A DNA stretch of 64,000 nt from Paenibacillus amylolyticus (GTDB taxonomy: Bacteria > Bacillota > Bacilli > Paenibacillales > Paenibacillaceae): the NCBI RefSeq assembly GCF_001570725.1, contig NZ_BCNV01000001.1:1860001-1924000 (forward strand). Direction: 5' to 3'. The translations under genes and the position numbers were made by a program. Position 1 is the first letter of the stretch; each line of letters begins with the position of its first letter. Positions 59,470 through 64,000 of this stretch are shown piece after piece. The notes under the pieces were generated by a model that searched no databases, was not told where the DNA came from, and saw only the letters and a list, made by a program, of their open reading frames with translations.

Positions 59470-60300
59470 TTAGCCTTTAACTGCACCGGCTGTGAGGCCG
59501 CTGACAATATATTTTTGCCCGAACAGATACAGGATGAATACAGGCAGTGAAGTGAGCACGAGATTGGCGAAAATCAGATTCCAGTCCCGGCTATATTTGC
59601 CGTAAAAATTGTAGATTGATAGTGGCATCGTCCATGTGGAGCTATCTGTCAGGAAGTACACCGGAATTGTGATGTCATTCCAGACGGACATGAACACCAT
59701 GATGGCTACCGTTGCGTTAACGGGTAGAATGAGCGGTGTGACGATACGGAAGAACACGCCGAACACACTTGCTCCTTCCAGGAATGCCACTTCGTCCAGC
59801 GCTCTTGGAATGGTTTTGATGAATCCACTATACAAGAATACACTGAAGGCCGTATTTAACGCGGCGTAGATCAGGATGACACTTGTGATGCTGCCGTAGA
59901 ATCCTAATCCCTGTACGACACGTATGGTCGTAATAATCGACATCGGCGCAATCAGTCCCATGAAGAAATACATGTAGATCGTACCGGATAGTTTGGTTTC
60001 CCGACGTGCCAGAATGAATGCCGCTGCCGAAGAGGCAACGATATTAATAATTGACGATACGCCAGTAATCAAAATGCTGTTGAAGAACGCTCGAGACAGT
60101 CCACCCTCCTGGAAGACACGAACATAGTTCGAGAACTGCCATGTTTCTGGGAAACTCAGGGAGAAGCTGAGCACTTCGGCGCTGGTTTTGAATGAACCAA
60201 AGATCAGAATGACAAGTGGCAACAGAACGATAAGGGAGGCCAGAATCAGGAAACCTTCCACGATATAGTTGCGGATGGCAAGTTTGCGTGTGTAGCCCAT
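59470..60300 (-). CDS. Carbohydrate ABC transporter permease (MalG-like)
   Basis: A 276-residue permease, third gene of a sugar importer operon transcribed leftward. It has six hydrophobic helices and the EAA loop D-E-V-A-F-L-E-G-A-S-V. Its start is 1 base after the upstream stop. The ATPase is not encoded here, as is usual for MsmX-dependent systems. Confidence 0.9.
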   Translation of the reverse strand: MGYTRKLAIRNYIVEGFLILASLIVLLPLVILIFGSFKTSAEVLSFSLSFPETWQFSNYVRVFQEGGLSRAFFNSILITGVSSIINIVASSAAAFILARRETKLSGTIYMYFFMGLIAPMSIITTIRVVQGLGFYGSITSVILIYAALNTAFSVFLYSGFIKTIPRALDEVAFLEGASVFGVFFRIVTPLILPVNATVAIMVFMSVWNDITIPVYFLTDSSTWTMPLSIYNFYGKYSRDWNLIFANLVLTSLPVFILYLFGQKYIVSGLTAGAVKG

Positions 60301-60301
60301 G

Positions 60302-61174
60302 TTATTCCGTAACCTCCTTACGCCGCATGAAGATCAATAGCGGTATAGCAATAATGGTAACGACCACGAACAGAAGGGTGTTGACCGCCGTACCGAGTCC
60401 CCAGTTGCCTTCGCCGAAAGATCGCAGAATGATCGTACCCACGACTTGGGAAGCGTTACCCGGGCCACCACCGGTCATGACATACACCTCGGAGAATACT
60501 TTAAGTCCACCGATCAATGTCAGCATCAGGTTAATGTTAATCGCGGGCAATAAGAGTGGCAGTGTGATCTTGAAAAAACTTCTCCACGAGCTTGCGCCAT
60601 CAATCTTGGCTGCTTCGTAATATTCTTGAGAAATGGACTGCAGACCAGCCAGATAGATGGCCATCTGGAACCCGGCGCTCTGCCAGATGGAGACGATGGC
60701 AATCGTCCAGATGACAATCGATGGGTTGGTAAGCCAAGCTTGGCTTAACGAATGTAACCCAACAGATTCCAACAGATTGTTGATGGTACCTTCGGTACGC
60801 AACATGGGAGTGAACAAAATGCTGATCACAAGGATGCTGAGAATGGAAGGGGAGTAGAAGATCGCACGTAGCAGGTTCTTCGTTCTTAATCGCATGTTAA
60901 GGCCTACGGCCAGCAATAGGCCGATGACATTCTTGCCAACGACGGTGACGATCGCAAATATCGCCGTGTTTTTCAGCGCCAGAATCAGCGTTTTGTCCGA
61001 GAAAATTTTCTCAAAATTATCCCACCCGATGAACTTCAGCTCCAGCCGATCCAGCCGCCAATCCGTGAATGAGTAATAGAAAGCGGCGAGAGCAGGCACA
61101 ACGAAAAAGATGGAGTAGATAATCAGTGCGGGAAATATCATGTAATACGAATACAAATTTTTAGTCCTTTTCAT
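60302..61174 (-). CDS. Carbohydrate ABC transporter permease (MalF-like)
   Basis: A 290-residue permease with six helices and the EAA loop E-A-A-K-I-D-G-A-S-S-W (about 188-198). It is the partner of the MalG-like permease downstream, in the same operon as the binding protein. Substrate unknown. Confidence 0.9.
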   Translation of the reverse strand: MKRTKNLYSYYMIFPALIIYSIFFVVPALAAFYYSFTDWRLDRLELKFIGWDNFEKIFSDKTLILALKNTAIFAIVTVVGKNVIGLLLAVGLNMRLRTKNLLRAIFYSPSILSILVISILFTPMLRTEGTINNLLESVGLHSLSQAWLTNPSIVIWTIAIVSIWQSAGFQMAIYLAGLQSISQEYYEAAKIDGASSWRSFFKITLPLLLPAININLMLTLIGGLKVFSEVYVMTGGGPGNASQVVGTIILRSFGEGNWGLGTAVNTLLFVVVTIIAIPLLIFMRRKEVTE

Positions 61175-61242
61175 GTCTCACACTCCGTTATAGCTAGGCA
61201 GCATAACGATCGTCCATGTTATGCTGCCTTGTATTTCACTCT

Positions 61243-62556
61243 TTAGAAACCTTCTACACCTTTATCCTGCATCAGCTGACTGAACTTCTCATCCCAGGAT
61301 TTCAGGACTTCTTCCGGTGACAAACCACCTGCAAATTGATCCTGTAACAACCGGTACAATTCGCTGCGGTCGACCAGCATGAATGCATCTGTTGTTAGTA
61401 CCGTTTTCTTCGGCGTAATGTAGTTGTCTACAATATCCTGCTTGTAAGCTGGCAATTCCGGTGTGGTGACGTCACTGAAATTGGATACGTAACCTTTGGA
61501 GTCCACGATCTGTTGTGCGACATCCTTGGAAGCAATATAGTCCAGGAACTGTTTAGCTTCTTCCAAATGTTTGGATTTCTTCGGAATGAACAGTTGTCCG
61601 CCGAGTGGACTTGCACCGAGACTGGCATTCTCTGACGATGGAATCGGGAATACGCCCAGTTCCATATTTGGATCTTGCTCAGCAACGCCTTCAATTAACC
61701 AATCTCCCATAAACATCATGGCTACTTCCTTGTTCAGGAATTTACCTACGGCCATGTCATAGCTATCGCTAAGCACATCCGTGTTGGTGTACCCTTTGGT
61801 GTAAATTTCATACTGTTGTTCCAGGAAGGTTTTGAATTCCGGAATGTCGGACCATTTTTTCTTATTGCTGTTCAAGTCATCAAAAAACGTCGGCTCATTC
61901 TTGGCTACAAAATCGGCAAAAGCTGCAGCAGGCCAGATGTTGGCAGCCCAGGCATCTTTGTAAGGCATGAATACAGGCGTAATGCCACTCGCTTTGATTT
62001 TTTCACAGATCGCCAGGAATTCTTCGTAGTTCGTTGGAAGAGACAACCCGAGCTCTTCAAAGATCTGTTTGTTATAAACGACCCCTTGCATCCCTGTATC
62101 TTGGCTGACATGGAAACTGTAGAGGTGTCCACCAGAAGAGAGGACGTCTTTGTTCACAATTCTGCTCGCCCAAGGCTCGTTATCCAGAATCTCGAAGTTA
62201 CGTTCAAGGTTCAGGTCCGTAACTGCGCTCGCCAGATTGTACTGAATAATGTCAGGCGTTTCATCTACAGCGAGTTTAGTTTGCAGTACAGTCGTCGTTT
62301 GTTCCGCTGGAATCAGCTGCAAATTGACGCGAATGTTCGTTTGTTTTTCGAATGCATCGAGAATGTCTTGCTGAATGAAGGCAGAGTCCTGAGAACTTTT
62401 AGAGATCGCCAGCTCCAGTGTGACTTTGCCGCCCTTACTGTCCCCGCCAGCAGCTGTACCGGAATCCGTGCCGCCTGATCCACAAGCGGTTAACGAGATG
62501 GATAATAAACTGGCTAGGATAATGGAAATCGCCTTTTTTCTTTTTATTGTTTTCAA
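61243..62556 (-). CDS. Sugar ABC transporter substrate-binding lipoprotein
   Basis: A 437-residue MalE-type lipoprotein; the lipobox S-L-T-A-C gives C25. It has the I-R-V-N-L-Q-L-I-P and A-W-A-A-N-I-W-P-A-A segments typical of cluster B binding proteins. First gene of the operon; a cre site at 62583-62597 overlaps the likely start of transcription, so carbon catabolite repression through CcpA is expected. Divergent from the YesM-type kinase, which probably controls it. Confidence 0.9.
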   Translation of the reverse strand: MKTIKRKKAISIILASLLSISLTACGSGGTDSGTAAGGDSKGGKVTLELAISKSSQDSAFIQQDILDAFEKQTNIRVNLQLIPAEQTTTVLQTKLAVDETPDIIQYNLASAVTDLNLERNFEILDNEPWASRIVNKDVLSSGGHLYSFHVSQDTGMQGVVYNKQIFEELGLSLPTNYEEFLAICEKIKASGITPVFMPYKDAWAANIWPAAAFADFVAKNEPTFFDDLNSNKKKWSDIPEFKTFLEQQYEIYTKGYTNTDVLSDSYDMAVGKFLNKEVAMMFMGDWLIEGVAEQDPNMELGVFPIPSSENASLGASPLGGQLFIPKKSKHLEEAKQFLDYIASKDVAQQIVDSKGYVSNFSDVTTPELPAYKQDIVDNYITPKKTVLTTDAFMLVDRSELYRLLQDQFAGGLSPEEVLKSWDEKFSQLMQDKGVEGF

Positions 62557-62582
62557 TGCAAATCCCCCTCTAAAACGTTTAG

Positions 62583-62597
62583 TGAATCCGTTTACAA
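62583..62597 (-). promoter_or_regulatory. cre site (CcpA operator)
   Basis: TTGTAAACGGATTCA (minus strand) matches WTGNAANCGNWNNCW at every position. A TATAAT lies just upstream (62608-62603). Confidence 0.75.
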
Positions 62598-62762
62598 GTC
62601 CGATTATAGATTCTTTTCTCTCCCCGGTACATGTCTGTGCTTGAACGTTGATGTGTAAAATCCTGAACTTGAAATCGCTATCATTTCATGGAGTACCGTG
62701 ATAGAGTAGACTTGAATGTAAGGGATTTCACATCATGTCGGAACAGGAGGGCATCTCTAAGA

Positions 62763-64000
62763 ATGGCGAAGCTCATACATAAAGCAACTCAATTCAGTTT
62801 GCAGACGAAGGTGTTTTTGACGTTTCTGGCTCTACTTTTGTTCGTACTGGGCTGTTTTATCGTGTATGTAAATGTGATTGTTGTCCGCCCGCTCAAACTG
62901 AAAACGGAGCAGGATACCCTCGTGACCGCTACGAAGGTAAGAGAGCAGGTTGACCTTTACGTAGAACAGCAGAACCAGATGTCGCAGCGAATATTGTCCA
63001 GCAAGGACATTTTTTCAGCCATGGACAAGAGCTCCTCAGCTCATAGTAATTATGAAAGGCTGAAGCAGATTCGGATCATCAAAGACATCATGTTTCAGGC
63101 CATCGGGCCGAGCATGAATATCATGGACATGTCCATCTATGACAAGCAAGGCGTTCTTCTGACGTCCTATCTGGGTTCGGGCAATCCACCAGCGATCTTG
63201 AACACCATGATGAAGAGTAGCCAGATCGGACGAGATTGGACGGAAAGTGGGTTTGTTCTGCTGCGCCAAGCCGATACTATCTCCTTTGTTCGCACGATTA
63301 ATGATCAGAACGGCAAGGTGTATGGATATCTAAGCATTCAGATGGAACAAGCCTATATACAGAACCTAACGGAAGGCATAACTGCAGGAGATGTTTATAT
63401 TCTGAATGAACAAGGGGAGCAGATGACAGGCTCGGAAGCGGGTGTGACATTTCCCAATTGGACGAAGCCTTCATCAGACGAGGGACTGGGTGTCGACAAA
63501 GACAACAATTATATCACGCATTCCACATCACCCAGTACAGGTTGGATCACGTATATCATAACACCCAAAAAATCCGTGCTGGGCTCGATCCATTCAGTTC
63601 AGACGATGTCCATTCTGCTGATTACGGCACTGATGCTGGTTTCATTTGTGTATATATTCCTGTCGACGCGTAACCTGCTGCTGCCTATCCGCAAGCTTCG
63701 CAGTCAGATCTGGCGTATGAACTATAGCAATATGAATCTGAAAGTGGATGAAACGCCGAAGAATAATGATCTGTTATTGCTGAATGAAGCTTTTCAGGAC
63801 CTGATGGAAAGACTACAGCAGTCCATTGACCGTGAAAAATCGGCACTTCATGAAGAAGTAAAGGCTCGTAATTCGGCGCTGCAAGCCCAGATTGCGCCTC
63901 ATTTTATTCATAACGTTCTATATCTGATCAGCATTGCTGCGCAAGAGGGGAAGACCAAAGTCGTATCGGATATGTGCAAGCATCTCTCGGACAGTCTGCG
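62763..64000 (+). CDS. YesM-type sensor histidine kinase, N-terminal part
   Basis: The frame is open from ATG 62763 to the window end, about 412 codons. TM1 is at about 22-42, followed by an extracytoplasmic Cache-like domain and TM2 at about 280-300, then HAMP. The dimerisation motif L-Q-A-Q-I-A-P-H-F-I-H-N (usually L-Q-x-Q-I-N-P-H-F-L-Y-N) carries the phosphoaccepting His. The ATPase domain is beyond the edge. AGGAGG lies upstream at a wide spacing. It probably pairs with an AraC-type response regulator and controls the divergent sugar importer. Confidence 0.88.
   Translation, partial: MAKLIHKATQFSLQTKVFLTFLALLLFVLGCFIVYVNVIVVRPLKLKTEQDTLVTATKVREQVDLYVEQQNQMSQRILSSKDIFSAMDKSSSAHSNYERLKQIRIIKDIMFQAIGPSMNIMDMSIYDKQGVLLTSYLGSGNPPAILNTMMKSSQIGRDWTESGFVLLRQADTISFVRTINDQNGKVYGYLSIQMEQAYIQNLTEGITAGDVYILNEQGEQMTGSEAGVTFPNWTKPSSDEGLGVDKDNNYITHSTSPSTGWITYIITPKKSVLGSIHSVQTMSILLITALMLVSFVYIFLSTRNLLLPIRKLRSQIWRMNYSNMNLKVDETPKNNDLLLLNEAFQDLMERLQQSIDREKSALHEEVKARNSALQAQIAPHFIHNVLYLISIAAQEGKTKVVSDMCKHLSDSL

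Noticed and set aside
61816..62478. 220-codon open frame on the plus strand
   Set aside because: Antisense to the MalE-type lipoprotein gene and with Arg/Phe/Cys-rich composition typical of chance frames.

Overview
The window looks like chromosomal DNA of a Paenibacillus-type member of the Bacillales. Signs of this are the strong AGGAGG-type ribosome binding sites, a bacillithiol gene pair (yojF-bshB2), a frataxin-like Fra protein, HelD, LplB/YtcP/LplA-style sugar ABC transporters, a YesM-type sensor kinase, and many intrinsic terminators. This assignment rests on protein families recognised by eye; I ran no database search. I saw no rRNA, tRNA, CRISPR array, insertion sequence, phage gene or replication origin.

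Layout. 1-6359: the end of a GH2-like glycosidase, an AgrA/AgrC-like two-component system without agrBD, a secreted penicillin-binding-type serine hydrolase and a secreted PQQ-type beta-propeller. 6450-12430: methyltransferase, short-chain dehydrogenase (SDR) with a MerR-type promoter, chemoreceptor, murB and an unknown membrane-anchored protein. 12699-27887: a 15-kb co-directional carbohydrate locus. It has two permeases, a binding lipoprotein, a Gfo/Idh/MocA dehydrogenase, two GH105 unsaturated uronyl hydrolases, a membrane-spanning AraC regulator, an unassigned six-hairpin glycosidase-like protein and a GH95 enzyme. None of the hydrolases has a signal peptide, so imported oligosaccharides (probably lyase products of rhamnogalacturonan or a similar acidic polymer) would be cut in the cytoplasm. 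27933-30719: DUF817 protein, a Fur-box-preceded haem monooxygenase, and yojF-bshB2. 30936-35121: a nosD-nosL-nosY-nosF-tlpA copper-maturation operon with no nosZ in view. 35315-45228: metE with a dyad-rich promoter, a lone PUA-like domain protein, MBL hydrolase, GNAT, HxlR/arginase-fold pair, MFS transporter, uppP and a Fur-controlled siderophore-binding lipoprotein.

45415-59352 is a run of regulator and oxidoreductase genes: MarR with an atypical SDR and an Old Yellow Enzyme; AraC; TetR with a remote SDR; MerR (AdhR-like) with an alcohol dehydrogenase; HxlR with an NmrA-like protein; and an aldo/keto reductase. HIT, Fra and HelD genes lie among them. Repeated operators link distant genes: two MarR-type dyads, two nearly identical promoters for the TetR gene and an SDR 9 kb away, and MerR-type 19-bp-spacer promoters at 7.25 and 50.7 kb. 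I read this region as a defence layer against reactive aldehydes, quinones and electrophiles.

59470-64000: a second sugar ABC transporter (binding protein and two permeases) with a cre site over its start of transcription, divergent from a YesM-type sensor kinase cut by the window edge.

The observations most worth following are the unassigned 686-residue glycosidase-like protein in the 15-kb locus, the nos accessory operon without nosZ, the stand-alone PUA-like domain gene, the multi-site regulons, and a family of five near-identical terminators.
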